From: Colius striatus
Taxonomy: Eukaryota > Chordata > Aves > Coliiformes > Coliidae
NCBI RefSeq assembly: GCF_028858725.1
Contig: NC_084776.1
Coordinates: forward strand, 2,728,001-2,792,000
Reading direction: 5' to 3'
DNA length: 64,000 bases
This document shows positions 38,201 through 64,000 of this stretch, piece by piece. Positions within the stretch are counted from its first letter, which is position 1. Every line of letters starts with the position of its first letter. The position numbers and the translations under genes were made by a program. The notes under the pieces are model-generated. The model did no database searches. It was not told the origin of the DNA and worked only from the letters and a program-made list of their open reading frames with translations.

Positions 38201-41200
38201 TCACTTTCTGCTCCACACCTATTCCCTGCCTGCTGCTCACCCATTGGTGGTGACAAAGGGTTAACAAGGAAGGACTGAGTTGAGCAACAGCTGAATTTTC
38301 TGATGAGAAGAGGCTCATTAAAGATTATTCTGTTCCTTAAAAACTTATCTAAGTGCTGGTTCTCCAGCACAACAGTGAGTTTTGTGCCTCTGCACTGGGA
38401 TGAACCAGCCACAGTCACTGACCCCTACAGCTGTGCTAGAGGGCAGATTAAGTCAAAGATCATTGCTCTGCCTCGAGAGCCCACGTCTAAAATGCCTGAG
38501 GGATTCTAGACAGAGACATTTGAACCTACAAGAAGTCCCAGTGCCATAACTGCATCTTAATTGGACTTGAACATAGCCACAGGCTCCCCTGGGTGAGCAC
38601 AGGCTGAGGGGCTGTTCAGCAGGATGCTCTCAGGGAGTGCCAGAGATTCACTGCTTCTCCTTCAGTCACTTCCTACTGGTGAAAAAACCAGGAAAACAAC
38701 TCAACATTACTGTTGACTTCCAACCAAGTGAGAAAACAGGGAGCCAAGCTGACAAGCAGTTATGGCCCAAACAGTTCAAGCTGTGTGGAGATGGAGGATT
38801 GGGCAGACAATCAATCTGGGTGTCAGTCGCCCACACCCAGCAAACACATCTACTCTGGCACCTTCAGCAAGGGAGCAGTTGTCCTTCTGAGGTCCTTCCC
38901 AGCTCCTTCATTTGCTCTGGTTAGGTTTTTTCCCCCTAATTTATGCTGAAGAAGCTGCTCTAATCAATTCTGGTGGCGTAGCTCCCTTCACAAGCACTCT
39001 GTTCCCAAACCATTACTTTTATTACTGAACACCATGCCCACAAAGAGAGCTCCCCCAGAAGAGTTATTGCCAAACAGCCCATTCCCATCAGCCAGCTGCA
39101 GAGCCAAGGTTAAGGTGACCCCAGTGAGCAGCAGAGATTCATATGGCCAGGAAGTGGGGGAGGTATCACAAATAAAGGAGGGGGGAAAAAAAGGGCTCAG
39201 GAAAAGCTGAGGAGAGATGTGGTGGCACAAAGGCTGCCTGGGAAGAGGAAGGTTCTTGCCCAGCAGCTGACAATGTGCTTATACACACACCTACAGCATC
39301 CTTAGGTGGTGGGAAGCAGCACATTGCAGCTCTGCACTTTGCTTTGGACCATCCCAATTTACTGCTGCTTTTTAATTAAGGATTTTAGCTGTGGGTTGAA
39401 GCTTTCCCTCCTCCCCTCAGTGTATCAAGCAATCCTGAAACAGTTGGTGATGGAGAAGTTCACTCCCTTTCCTTTTCTTTCCTTGTGAGGACATATCCAA
39501 AAACCTAATTATACAGAGGTGCTGGGATGAATCACTGATTTATTACTATTGTGACTATTTTAGGCACAGGCTTCGCTCTCAGAACTTGTTACTAAGCCCC
39601 AACCCAAACAAGTGCATGGCTGACTTCAGACTGAAGTTTGGAGGGCTCGGCTCTGCTTCCAGCCTGCCTCTGCAGATGAAGTCTGAGGCATTACAGAGGC
39701 TGAGGGCTCTGAGACCTCCTGCTTTGCCACAGCCATCACCTTGGCAGAGATGCTCCCACTGCTGAGCCATCCTCAAGAGAAATGTCTGCAAATCCCCGAG
39801 GCTATGGCTGGTTTTCACCCTTTTTCTTCTTAAGCTTTTTGGGAAGGGTTGGGGAACTGCCATCTGCTCCATCATTTCCCCCATTCTCCTCCTGCTGTGC
39901 CCTCTTCACCTGAAAACACACCACACCAAGACCTCTCCTTCATCCCAAGACTAATCCCTTGGCACTTCCAATACCATCCAGCGTGCTTCTCACTTCCCTG
40001 ATCTCTCCTATGACAATATGTCCCCAGGATAAACTAAAAGCATCCCTCCTTACCTGGTTTAAGAGTTTCACTTTCTCCTCCTACTAAAAACAGCCATCAT
40101 TTTACAGCCTGCCTGCTACTTTGCACTGGGACAAGATGCACAGTCATAACAGCAAACAGCAGCCAAGGTTGGATAGTTTCCTCTAAATAATTTAAAGCTC
40201 TGTTCTTGCAGGCAAAGAGGAGTCAGCCAGACTCCTCCATGGAGGGCAATAATGGACAAACTCCATTTAACTCATCAGATAATAAGTTATCTACTTATTA
40301 TCTCTCAGTACTGCCTTGGCTTTTTTAAACAACATAGACTTTTGGGGATAAAAGTGGCCCATTTGCTGTCACAGCCCACCATGCCCCAAAAATGGAGATG
40401 GGCTGTTTCCTTTTATGGTCTGGATCAACTGGTACTGGGCTGGGAGCTGGAGGTTTGGGATCCATCTGTGATTTCCCCACCAATGGAAGAAAGCACAAAG
40501 CCCTTCATTTCCAATTCCCTCCATCCATTCATTTCCTATTCCTCCTCGTCCCATCCCCTGACATGCTTCTGAATTGTTCTAGAGGGAGTCTCACACCAGC
40601 CCTCAGTGGTTTCACTAAGAAACTGGTGGGCAGAGGAGCTATTGCAAGATTTGGGAAATGTCAGAGCAGCTTGGGAGGGAGGTTCAAACCCTCTGCCCTG
40701 GGTTTGGGTGCCTGGCCCAACCCATGGCAAAGGGAACTTAGGGGCCTCTTCCCAGTGCTTTCCACTGCACTAACAATAGGAAAACAATAACTAAAGTTCC
40801 TCTCTTTGAAAACCATTAAAAAAAACCCCAAATCTCTGCAAACAATCTGCATTTTATCTTCTTAATGGTTCTAAAGCCTCCACTTGTATCCACAGATACT
40901 TGCACCCAGAACCTTCTTTTCAAAGCAGATGTTCCACTGAGACCCTCACACAGTTAACTACCAATAAAAGCAATTCAGCAAACTAGACAGTGACTAAAGA
41001 ACACCCAGCCCAGCACCCTTTGCTGATGCTTTGTTTAAGCTCCAAGGACACAGCCCCCTGTTCCCCTCCTCCTGGTGAAGGCGGTGCTGCCCAGCCACGC
41101 TGTTGCTTGGGATTGTTTTGGTTTTACGATCTTGGAAATCAGATCTCAGAAACTTCAACACAAGCTCAGCCACTGGCCAGATGGCCAAAAACCCCCAGTG

Positions 41201-43830
41201 TTGCCTAAGAGGTCAGGGCTGTGTTCCAGTCCCCCTCCAGCACGTCCAAGACAAACAAAGCCGTGTCACCCGCTCAGCAGGGTCCGTGCAGGCAGAGGGG
41301 AGAACAGGCAGTCCCAGGCTGTGTGCAGGTCACCAGCACCTTTCCCCATGAGCTCTGCTTGTTACAGATCTTTATTAGGCTCTAAGGGTTGATATTCATC
41401 AGCTGGACTTGGGATAAGAGCAGAGATGGAGGCTGCTCAGGCCCCACGCTCTGAGCAAGGGCTGCATGACTTGGTCACTCACCCTCCTCATTGTCCCTCC
41501 TGGGACAGGATGGTCCAGTGTCAGGGCAGAGCGTGGGAACAGCCACCTAAGCCTTTGCTCTAAACACACACCAGCTTCAGAGATGCTTAGAGGGAGAGAG
41601 GGATGGTGGGGAAAGCAAAGCTGCACCGGAGGAGACAAGGCAGGAACATCTCTGGCACACAACAGACACTTTCTTGGCCCGTGAAGGTGGTTTCATCTTG
41701 TTTGTGCTCAGCAGTGCAAAAGCTACTTGCCAAGTAGGATAGGAACCACCCAGCCTCCCGAGCCCAGAGCAGCTGACAGCTTGCCCAGGCCAAGGGGATG
41801 AGCCTGGAAGAGCAGCCAGGAGAGGTACATGGGAGGAGGAAAATGAAACCACGAGCTGATAGGAGCTGCTGCCAGGGTCTGGCAGGTTGGACAGGGAAGC
41901 ATCAGGGGGTGTCCTGCCTGGGGCAGCTCACACCTTCCTCCCTCCCTGTCCTGCAGCAAAGGAGGCTTCAGAGCTCCTTCCCACTTTGCATGTTTCTAAA
42001 CACTTCCTTCTATACCTTATAATTGCATTTTTGTACCAAAAACCCCTCTGAGCAGACATTCTCTCTCTCAAAAGATCCATCTCCAGCACAAGTGAAGAGG
42101 CACTAATTGCCCTATCAAGGTCTCCAGGGCTTTGCTCTGTATTGTTAGCTAACAAAAATGTGTTCTTAAGCACTCAGCCCAAATATTTCCTTTTTAATTA
42201 CAAGCCAAGGCAGAGCACAAGAGAGCCCAGAGAAGGGAGAGTGCTTCCCCCCAAACCAGCACAGCAGAGGCTGGGATTTCACACAATCCCCCAGCCCTGA
42301 GGGGTTCAGGCAGAGGTGATCCCCCCCAAACACCCTGTGAGAGGTATTGCCCTCCCTGGCAAATAAACCCTGCAAGGGCACAAGGCTGTGCCCAGGCTGG
42401 GGCCCATGACCACCACCAGCAGCCAGGCCAGGAGCAGGCATTCAGCCCTGAGAGCAAAGGGGAAAGAGGGGATGAAACCCCACGAGGGTCTCAGGCAGCC
42501 CCCTGAGCACAGCAGATAGGTGCCCTGTCTGGGGCCCTCCCTTGACAAAAGTCCTTGTTGGATGCAGAAGCAGCCAAACCCATCTGCATCACAGGGTCAG
42601 GGAAACAGCACAGACCTCAGCCATGAACTCACGTTCCAGAAGAGCAGCAAATCAGCTGGTTCTTCCCTGGGAGGCTCCCAGCTGCAGCTTTGCCTCCATT
42701 TCCAGCCCTGTGCTACCACATCCACAGGCTCCCTTGTTCCTTGGGGGTTTTTCTCCCTCCTCACCAGGGACACAAACTGGAATCACCTGTTCTCAGCACC
42801 TCTATGTGCAGAGCAAACCTCATTTCCCTATTGCACTGTGGTCTTCCCATCCCCCATCACACCCCTGTCCCCCCAAACCACAGCTACCAGCAGCATAAAG
42901 CACCTCCAGTGTGGAAAGAGGGACAAGTCAGACCTGATGCTCTGAGCCCTGACCAGACCAGCTGGAATGGGACTGGGACTGAGACCAGGGCTGGGACTGG
43001 AGCCATGGGATGTGCTTCTGGCATGTCTGAGCTGTGATGTGCTCAGACACATCATGGCAGCGAAGCAGCAAATGCAGAACTTGGCTCCTCCAGTTCCTAT
43101 TTTTATTGTCTTTATAACCCTCTGTAGCTGCCTTGGTGTTTAATCCTTGTCATTAATGAGAGAGGGAGACAGGGATAGTTCTCATCTCTTCCTCCCTCTT
43201 ACAGACATTATAATCTGCAGGGTGGGACCAGGTCAGTTCTGCAGCATTTCAAGCAGAGTAGAAGAGATAAAAAGCAGCAGACAGAGGCATTTACCTTTTG
43301 GCAAGGCAGATGATTTTGAAATCAATAATGTGTGAAAGAATTCAAACGACATCCTTCCCTCTCCCAGTGTTTTAAGCTGTGTGTCTGGCAAAACAAGAGG
43401 TATACCTTTGGCTTATTAAGAAATGACTTTGAGAATGACCTGGCCAGTTGCTGCCTGAAACACAAAGGAAGTCTCTCTTAACAGGAGCTGTCATCACACA
43501 TTTATTTCAGGCTTTAATGATACAGTTTGGGACATCAGCTACACCTGGATAATTCTCCATTGCACTTGTCTGGAAGAGGAAGCTCTTTGTTTGGGGTTAG
43601 GGTTTTTCTGGTCACCTTAAAAGAGTAAATGAGGCCAATTATCTCATGGCAATCCCAAAGGATGATTTGGTTCTGCTGTGGCTGTCAGTGTCCTGTCAAA
43701 ACAGGTTTTGCATGTTAATTTTAGGAACATATCCAGCCTTTGCAGGGTGCTGAGGCACCAGGTGGGAGCAGTGCTCACCTTCCAGCCCAGGGACAGCCCC
43801 AGCAACCAGCCAAGAAACCAGGATATGATG
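35291..43830. other. long intergenic stretch, no gene supported
   Basis: About 8.5 kb without a recognisable gene, RNA or CR1 copy. There is a short AC repeat at 35779-35795. It may hold distal regulatory DNA, but sequence alone does not show this. Confidence 0.55.
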
Positions 43831-44236
43831 AGCTGAGGGCAGACAGCCTTGAGAGAGCTGGGGGTGTTCAGCCTGGAGAGGAGAAGGCTGCAGGGAGACC
43901 TTAGAGCAGCCTCCAGTCCCTAAAGGAACTGACAAGAAACACAGGGAGAGGCTTTTTGCAAGGGCCTGGAGTGACAAGGGGTGATGGCTCCAAACTGAAA
44001 GAGGGGAGATTTAGATGAGGTATTAGGAAGAAGTTGTTCCCTGTGAGGAGAGTGAGGCCCTGGCACAGGCTGCCCAGAGCTGCTGGGGCTGCCCCATCCC
44101 TGGGAGTGTTCCAGGCCAGGTTGGATGGGGCTTGGAGGAACTTGGGTTAGTGGGAGGTGTCCTTGTCCCATGGGTGGGAATGAGATGAGCTTTTAAGGTC
44201 CCTTCCCACCCAAACCATTCCATGATGCTGTTCTGT
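43831..44236 (+). mobile_element. CR1 LINE 3' fragment
   Basis: GTTCAGCCTGGAGAGGAGAA, GACAAGGGGTGATGGCTCC, CAGGCTGCCCAGAGCTG and GGTCCCTTCCCACCC occur in consensus order. Confidence 0.92.
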
Positions 44237-46180
44237 GAACAGGGTGAGGTGCTGAGGGATGTGTGTCGGATGAGGATGAGCTGCAGCAGCATCTCCCCCT
44301 GCTCCCATAGCATTCCAGGCCACAGCTGAGTGGGCAAGTGGAACTGGGCTGGTGGCTACACTGGCAAAGCCCAGGTAGCCCTGGCATCACAGCAGCATGG
44401 CTGAGCCCTTCTAAACGCCAATGAGAGCAGCATTGTTGCATTCCAGCATGTGAGGGGCTGGCAGTCACTAATGCTCTGGGCAGGACTGTAGTGCTTGGAT
44501 TCATTACAGATTAATGGGACTGATTGATTAGGTTTTGTTTCTTTTTAATTAGTCCCATTACAAGTGGAATGACCTTCCTGTGGAGCACTCAATCACACCC
44601 AGCCACGGGCCCAGCTGCTTTGGTTCCTGATGCATTGGCTCAGAATGAGCGTGGCCAACCAGGAAAGATTTCAGAATGGTTTCTAGGAGAGATTAGCAAC
44701 AGGGAAACAGCTCAGGGAGGATTAAGAGCAAGGCAAGTATTAGCCAGGTTTTTTCCTGAGGAGGTGTTTGTCAAAAGCAGCTCTTTTAAGTTTGAAGTGA
44801 CTCAAGGAGTGCCCTTCAGAGGGCTGACAGCCACAGCCCAGCCTTTGTCCTGGTGATTCATTGGGGTTTGTTGAATTCCACAGTTTGTTGGCTAGGGCTG
44901 GTTAATAAAGTTTCTTTAAAGAAAGAAGAATCCTGTTGCTAGTCCCAGGCCATTGCTTATGAGCAGGGTTGTGATGATGCTGGCTGGGGAAGCTACAGAG
45001 CGGCCAGGCTTGTGGAAGGGGTGAGAACCACAGTGGCCCTGTGCAGAGCACTCTGCTGCAGCACAACATCCCTTTGCTCTCTCCCAAGAGACAGGGCCAG
45101 AGAGCTGGTGATCATTTTTATCCACACCCCACTTTAAGCTGCTTCTCTTCTTTGGTATTAGGAAGATCAGGTCTAAGGCTGGTGGGAGCCCTTCCCACCC
45201 TGCAGACCCCAACCCAGTGCCTCTGAGCTGAGCCCTTGCCCTCCCAGCACCCCCCAGGCCTTTCTCACACAGGAAAGACTCTACAATTTTCCCTCATGTC
45301 TGGTTTTGAGCATAAAGGAATGTGAGCATCATCACAACACCAATTTCATCCCCAAAGAGCACAGAGGTGTGGGGAGCACAGCCTTTGCTCCAACTGGTCC
45401 TCTCTGGCCCATAGAAGCACCAGCTGCAGCTTCTGCTTAGGATTTCTGCAACATACTGTGGAAAATACATAAAACTTGGGATTATAGGGGGAGAAAAAAA
45501 AGCTTAGAGCAAGGCCTGTCCCCAAACTCATCAGATACCAAAAGGTGGAGCAGGTTTGACATTGCATTTCTAAATAAGAGCATGAACTAGTCCCTGTCTT
45601 CCAAAGACCAAGAGGCTGAGGGGATGGATGTGCTCCAGGTCCCCCCAGCCCAGGGGACCATCTCCTCACCCAAAGGAGCATCCCAGGCTGTGGGAGAGGT
45701 GCTGGGCCACCAGCTCCACAGATGCCTGTTTGCACAGCCCCAAACCCCTGATCCCAGCACGCTTCCCAGAGCCTCCCTTTGCAGTGCTGCATACAAAACT
45801 GAACCCTGCTCTGGGCTGCTGAGAACATACCCGACTCTCCCTTCTTTCAGCAGCTGATTTGCTGTTGTCCCTTCAGCAGAGCGCTGGAGCCAGGCTGCTC
45901 TAGCCCAGGCTGCTCTAGCCACGCTCCTTTTGTTTACAGCCGGTGTTTTCTGCATTTCCCTCCCTTGGCCTAGCGCTCCTCAACCTGAGCCTTGCCGGGC
46001 TCCCCGTGCTGCTCCCAGCACGACTCTCCCTCCACGATGAGCTCAGTGAGTCCCAGCCCAGCACATCCCCACGGCCAAACCTCCCGGAGCAAACTGCAGG
46101 GAGGAGTTTCCTCCACTATTTTTTCTTTTCTTTTCTATTTTTTTTTAAGCAATTAGGAGACTCGGAGCAGAGCCCGAACC
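44237..46180. other. FAM20A upstream region
   Basis: No gene. It contains an inverted repeat with TAAT cores at 44512-44560 and a direct repeat of CAGGCTGCTCTAGCC near 45891-45920, and then becomes CpG-rich toward the FAM20A promoter. Confidence 0.6.
44512..44560. promoter_or_regulatory. 14-bp inverted repeat with homeodomain-type cores
   Basis: Arms at 44512-44525 (TAATGGGACTGATT) and 44547-44560 (AATTAGTCCCATTA) pair at all but one position. The spacer is 21 bases and includes GATTAGG and TTTAA. Confidence 0.4.
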
Positions 46181-46545
46181 GTGTGCTCAGGAGCATCGCA
46201 GCGGGCTGCCAGCCAAGCTCCGGGGCCACAGCCCAGCGAGGCTCAGCCCGCAGACACCCAGAGGCGCAGACACACCTCAGCCCCGCGCCCCCGGCCCCTC
46301 CCGCAGCCGCACTCGCCGCCTTCCAGCTCCTGCCAAAGCTTTTGGCCGGCCGGACTTTCCGCCTCGGACACACGGGGCAAACCCCGTCCCCGCCGCGGGA
46401 CCGAGGGGGTGAGGGCTGCTGGGGGGCGGCTGCTGGCGGCAGCGCCGGGGGAAGGGGGGGCTCGGCTCGGCGGTCCGCGACCCCCCGTCCCCATCCCCGC
46501 CCCGTCCCGGCGGCTCCCGGCGCCGCGGCTGCCCCCGCACCGGCC

Positions 46546-60205
<13,660 letters not shown>

Positions 60206-60605
60206 ACAGTCCTTAGCTCGTGCTCAGAGGGAGGGAAAACAACCCCTGCAAGGCAAAGCAGCAAGTTTTCATTCCCACCTACAGACACTTGCAGAGACTG
60301 AAGGGGGAGAACCCTTCAGAAGACCTTCAGCAGTCACCCTGGGCTGCTTTGCCGGGTGCTCAACCAAAGCTTCTGCGCTTGGTCAGCGTGTTGGTAAGGG
60401 GTGGTCTGAGTGCAGCAGCCCTTGACAGCCTGACCACCAGCTCTGGGGGATGAACAGCAGGAGTCTCCTGCTCTGGAGGTGGTCATGCCCTTGGGAGGGC
60501 AGGGGAAGGTGTGGCCATTGGCTTGCTCAGCCTGCACAGGGTCTCAGCAGTGAAAGACAAACTGGATGCGAGGATGAGGCTTGAATAAAGAGATGGCAAG
60601 AGCAC
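60206..60605 (+). other. FAM20A: FAM20A 3' UTR (short form)
   Basis: It runs from the stop codon to just beyond the AATAAA at 60584. Longer forms using later signals cannot be excluded. Confidence 0.6.
60584..60589 (+). terminator. poly(A) signal AATAAA of FAM20A
   Basis: A canonical hexamer 379 bases after the stop codon, followed by a TCTGTTCTGT-type U/G-rich stretch about 40 bases on. Confidence 0.65.
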
Positions 60606-62749
60606 ATTCCTCTGAGGAAGTCTCTGTTCTGTACTTAAGGCTGGGTATTTGAGAAAAGAGGCATCTTACCTGCCCCTGAGCCCAGACAGCAGGCTGAGGC
60701 AGGGCTGTCAGCCTGCACAGCAGCCACCAGCAGGCCTGTCCCCAGCCTCTTGCAGCAGCCCACATCTTGCTTCACAGGGCAGCAAAGCCACTTCTAACTT
60801 TTACTGTCTCATGGGTGGAAGAACCAGTTGGGGAAAACACAGGTAATGTGTTGCCTTTGACCCCAAGGGAAGAAAAAAAAGCAAAGCAACCATAAAAAAG
60901 CCAAACCCTCAGAGGCACAGGGCTGTGGTGACAGCTCCAGCAGCCACCCACCTCTGGTGAAAACACATGAGGGAAATCTCAGGTCACCTTCTCTTAGCTT
61001 TGACATCACTGGAGTTGACAGAACTCTCTGGGTGTCCCTGTTGTGTTTTGGTGCATTTTGAGGAGATGCAATAGGAACTAGATAACAAGAGCACAAGGAG
61101 GGAGCTTTCATAGACCTTTCAATGTGCAGTTTTTCCCCTTGCCTCCCAAGGACAAGGTTTAACAACTCCATGACTGAAGCTCTCTAGAAGCGTCTTCCTT
61201 TCACTGCTCAGGAATAATTGCAGGGAGTCTTTTGTCAGCTTAGAGAAAATAGCTGAGAGCTCTGTTGATATTTATCATCCTTAAGGGGGAAAAAACTCCA
61301 AAAACCCACAAAGCAACCCAAAAGCACCACAACCAATCTACTAGAAGCTCACTCTGAAGTAAGTTTCAAGTTAAAACCCACCCACAGCATTGCAGACCTT
61401 CCAGAGAACTCCAAAGCCACAGCACACAGCCAGGCAGGCAGCAGTTAACAGCTTCTCACAACCTGCTGCTCCCACCACCAGCTCCTTTTCCTCACTGGCT
61501 GGAATTTTGCCCAGCCTGAAGGGAACATGGTGATGCTGGCACTGAGTGCCTGGGTCATGCAAGGAAGGAACAAGCATGGCCACAGCTATCACTTTTCACT
61601 GGGCTGACATTGAATTCAAACCCCACAATTGTTTCTGTCTCCTCAGTGTTAAAGCATAGGAGGGACTGTAGCTGTAATTTGAGTGTGTCCCTACAGGCAC
61701 CTCTCTCTTCACTTGTATGTTTGAGGGAGTTTGGAGTGTTTCTACTTAGCAATGAGATTCCTCCAATGTCCTGAAGCCACAGAGGGTTAGTACAAAGAAA
61801 ACCCCCTCACACAAACCCAACCAACCCAAAGCAAACACCACACCACACTCCCTGAGTCTCCTCCAGCTTGTGATCCAGCCACATCCTTCCACTCCCAGCT
61901 TCCCAAAAGCCAAGGGCTGTGGCAGTTTCAATCAAACAATCCTCAGCGGTGGTGGCCTTACAGACCCTTCTGTAAAACAACAGATAAAGGCAGAAAGGGT
62001 TGAACTCACTCTGGGCATGCCCGGTGCGGGGGTTCCCTCGGTACAGGACGCGGATTCCCAAAGCTCCATCTCCCTCTACTGGTGCCTTTTGCGAGTGCTC
62101 AGCACACAGACAGCGATGCCAGGAATGGTTGGTTACTGCTGCCTGCTTCAACAGGAACAACATGGCAGCAGAAGATAAGTTTAAAAGTCGAGTTATAAGG
62201 CTGGAAGAGGAAGTTCTGAAGTTTCATTTTAGATAGTAAGGGTTCTGTCTTCAGCCTCTTTATCAAGGGACAGGGGGAAAGGGCCAGAGGAAGGAAACAA
62301 ACCCACAGGTATTTAAAGGGCTGGGAAAGGGGCTGCAAGGTTGCTTTCTACTTGGCTTTGTTCTCCCTTACACTGAGAAGCTCCCATGTATCTTCACAGC
62401 TGTGTGAAACACATCCAGTCTGAGCTGCCTCAGGTCAGCACTTCTAAAACCTTTCCCATTCAGAGTGTGGAAGTCCCCCTCTTGTAAATGATTAATCATG
62501 GATTCATAGAATACATGTTCAAAATGTCCATCAAAGTGTGCAGCGATGGGAGCTGAAAGCGTCCAGAAGCTTCTGAGCTCCAGGAACAGTGGCTGGGCCA
62601 GGAATTAACCCCCTCAACAAGAGATCAAAGCAGCACAAGTTGCTCAGAGACACTCCAGCATTACACAGGAACCTTATGGCTTCAAAAGCAGTTACTGCCT
62701 GTAAGGCAGGCTCTGAGCATCCAGAGCTGAACACAAAGCTCATCCATTG
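60606..62749. other. intergenic between convergent genes
   Basis: No gene recognised. A short CpG-containing patch near 62020-62100 includes a CTCF-like motif. AAACCCAACC-type simple sequence lies near 61813. Confidence 0.6.
62066..62086 (-). promoter_or_regulatory. CTCF-like motif between convergent genes
   Basis: On the minus strand GGCACCAGTAGAGGGAGATG fits the CTCF core pattern CCA-S-Y-AG-R-K-GG. No occupancy evidence is available. Confidence 0.3.
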
Positions 62750-62955
62750 AGAAACACAAGGACAAATGTCTTCCCTGTTGAGGTGAGGCAGCACTGGCAG
62801 GGGCTGCCCAGATGGGCTGTGGAGTCTCCTTCTCTGGAGACATTCAGCCCCAGCTGGATGAGTTCCTGTGTGCCCTGCTCTAGGTGGTGCTGCTCTGGCA
62901 GGGGGTTGCACTGGATGAACTTCCCAGGTCCCTTCCAACCCTTGAGATCCTGTGA
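62750..62955 (+). mobile_element. CR1 LINE 3' fragment
   Basis: GTTGAGGTGAGGCAGCACTG, GGGGCTGCCCAGATGGGC, TGCTCTAGGTGGTGCTGCTC and GGTCCCTTCCAACCCTTGAG occur in order, ending in GATCCTGTGATT. Confidence 0.93.
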
Positions 62956-63049
62956 TTAAGCTGATCATTAACTACCCCATTAATAATAAGGAAAACAGGA
63001 AAAACACAACACAGATGAGAGGGGAGGGGAAAATAAAAGGGAGACTGAT

Positions 63050-64000
63050 TGCATTTAAGAATTTAAATCATTTTATTGCTTTACCTGCCATTAGGACAAT
63101 CTATAACAAAAGGAATATAATAGAATATATTAGCACATACAGTAAATCAGACTGATAGAGTCAGGTAACAATACAAAAATGGTCCTCTGGTTGACTATAG
63201 CTTCCTAGGGCAATAGACTTGATAAATTCACTAAGGTTGGACTAGCAAAAAATTCCTTCTAAAGCCCTGAATGTTAGCTAAGGCAAAACTATGCCAAATC
63301 GTGGTGTCAAACAGCTTGAAATTGCACACAAAGGTAAAGCTGTAACTGTTGGTTAATATTGAACTCAGACTTGGCTGATTTCTCTTAAAATCTCGTAGGT
63401 AAAACTACAAAAGGGAGTCAACAGCAAGCTAAAAAGATGCAGTAGTGAAACTTGATTAGAAAGCCTTCTATAAAAAAAATGTGCATTGTGTGTTTGTTTG
63501 GTGAGCTCTAACTAGTTGACAGAGTTTTTGGTGCTTTGAAAGTAACACAAAGAACACAATGAAGAAAAATAAACCTGGAGAGAGTCAAAACTTAAGAAAA
63601 CTGTTGTACCAGAAAAATCGACAACAAAAAGAACCAAAAAGGTAGCATTTGCTTACCCCTTAAGGACTCTGGCAGAAATCCTCTAGCCAGCATCTTCTGA
63701 AGAGGCATTTCAGGTAGAGAAATACCCTGAAATCTTTTGTAAAGGCTTGATAAGCTCAGTGTTCATTTGCAATTAGACTCTTCCTGATTAACATCACACC
63801 TGGGAGAGAGTCTGGTGGCTTTTGAGTCCGGTATTAGCTCAGAAAGCAAAGAAGGGCTCTGTCCTTAGAAGTAGCTGCACAACAAATGCAAAACTGCTTG
63901 CTGTCACTCCCAAATACAAACCTACTTTATATAAATTACAGTGTAAAGGAAACCTTAAAAATTGCCTACCATCATTGAACTGTGGAATTCAGTACAAACT
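63050..64000 (-). other. PRKAR1A: probable 3' UTR of PRKAR1A (minus strand)
   Basis: Base composition becomes AT-rich and repeat-free. Read on the minus strand, the sequence ends with GCAATAAAATG, a poly(A) signal. In human 17q24, PRKAR1A (protein kinase A type I-alpha regulatory subunit) lies tail-to-tail with FAM20A. Gene order and orientation here fit, but no PRKAR1A coding exon is within the window, so this is inferred from synteny. Confidence 0.55.
63072..63077 (-). terminator. minus-strand poly(A) signal
   Basis: TTTATT on the plus strand is AATAAA on the minus strand. It stands at the boundary of the AT-rich block. Confidence 0.6.

Noticed and set aside
11036-46180. Search for an extra protein-coding gene between ABCA and FAM20A
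   Set aside because: No run of exon-like segments with matching phases or family motifs was found. Short open frames are at the level expected by chance.

Overview
The window is vertebrate nuclear DNA, most likely from a bird. Two genes with GT-AG introns are readable. Interspersed repeats are almost all chicken-repeat-1 (CR1) LINE fragments, several ending in the ATTCTATG-type tail. Introns are short (FAM20A spans about 14 kb) and one promoter is very CpG-rich. There are no bacterial-type operons, CRISPR arrays, integrated phages or intact transposase genes. I found no new multi-gene system.

Layout. (1) 546-11035, + strand: the 3' half of an ABCA-family lipid-type transporter of the ABCA6/8/9/10 group. 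Twenty exons join in one uninterrupted frame of 761 codons plus stop, covering the second membrane domain and second nucleotide-binding domain. A 3' UTR and poly(A) signal follow at 11502-11507. The 5' half lies before the window. (2) 11.5-46.2 kb: a gene-poor interval of about 35 kb with CR1 fragments, a local duplication, G13 tracts and a few motif clusters that could be regulatory. (3) 46546-60205, + strand: complete FAM20A, 11 exons and 511 codons, starting in a CpG island. Its first intron begins with a 0.9-kb GC-rich minisatellite. A poly(A) signal lies at 60584-60589. (4) 60.6-63.05 kb: convergent intergenic DNA with one CR1 and a CTCF-like motif. (5) About 63.05 kb to the end, - strand: AT-rich DNA with a minus-strand poly(A) signal, probably the 3' UTR of PRKAR1A, judged by synteny.

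The order and orientation ABCA > FAM20A > < PRKAR1A match the known human 17q24 arrangement, which supports ABCA8 as the closest name for the first gene. The neighbours are not functionally linked: a membrane transporter, a secretory-pathway pseudokinase that activates FAM20C, and a protein kinase A regulatory subunit. Most interesting points: a CR1 ending about two dozen bases before an ABCA splice acceptor, a minisatellite starting beside the FAM20A exon 1 donor and leaving an open frame into the intron, retention of an intact FAM20A with its pseudokinase glutamine in a probable enamel-less lineage, and two CR1 copies that share the same 180-bp downstream flank.
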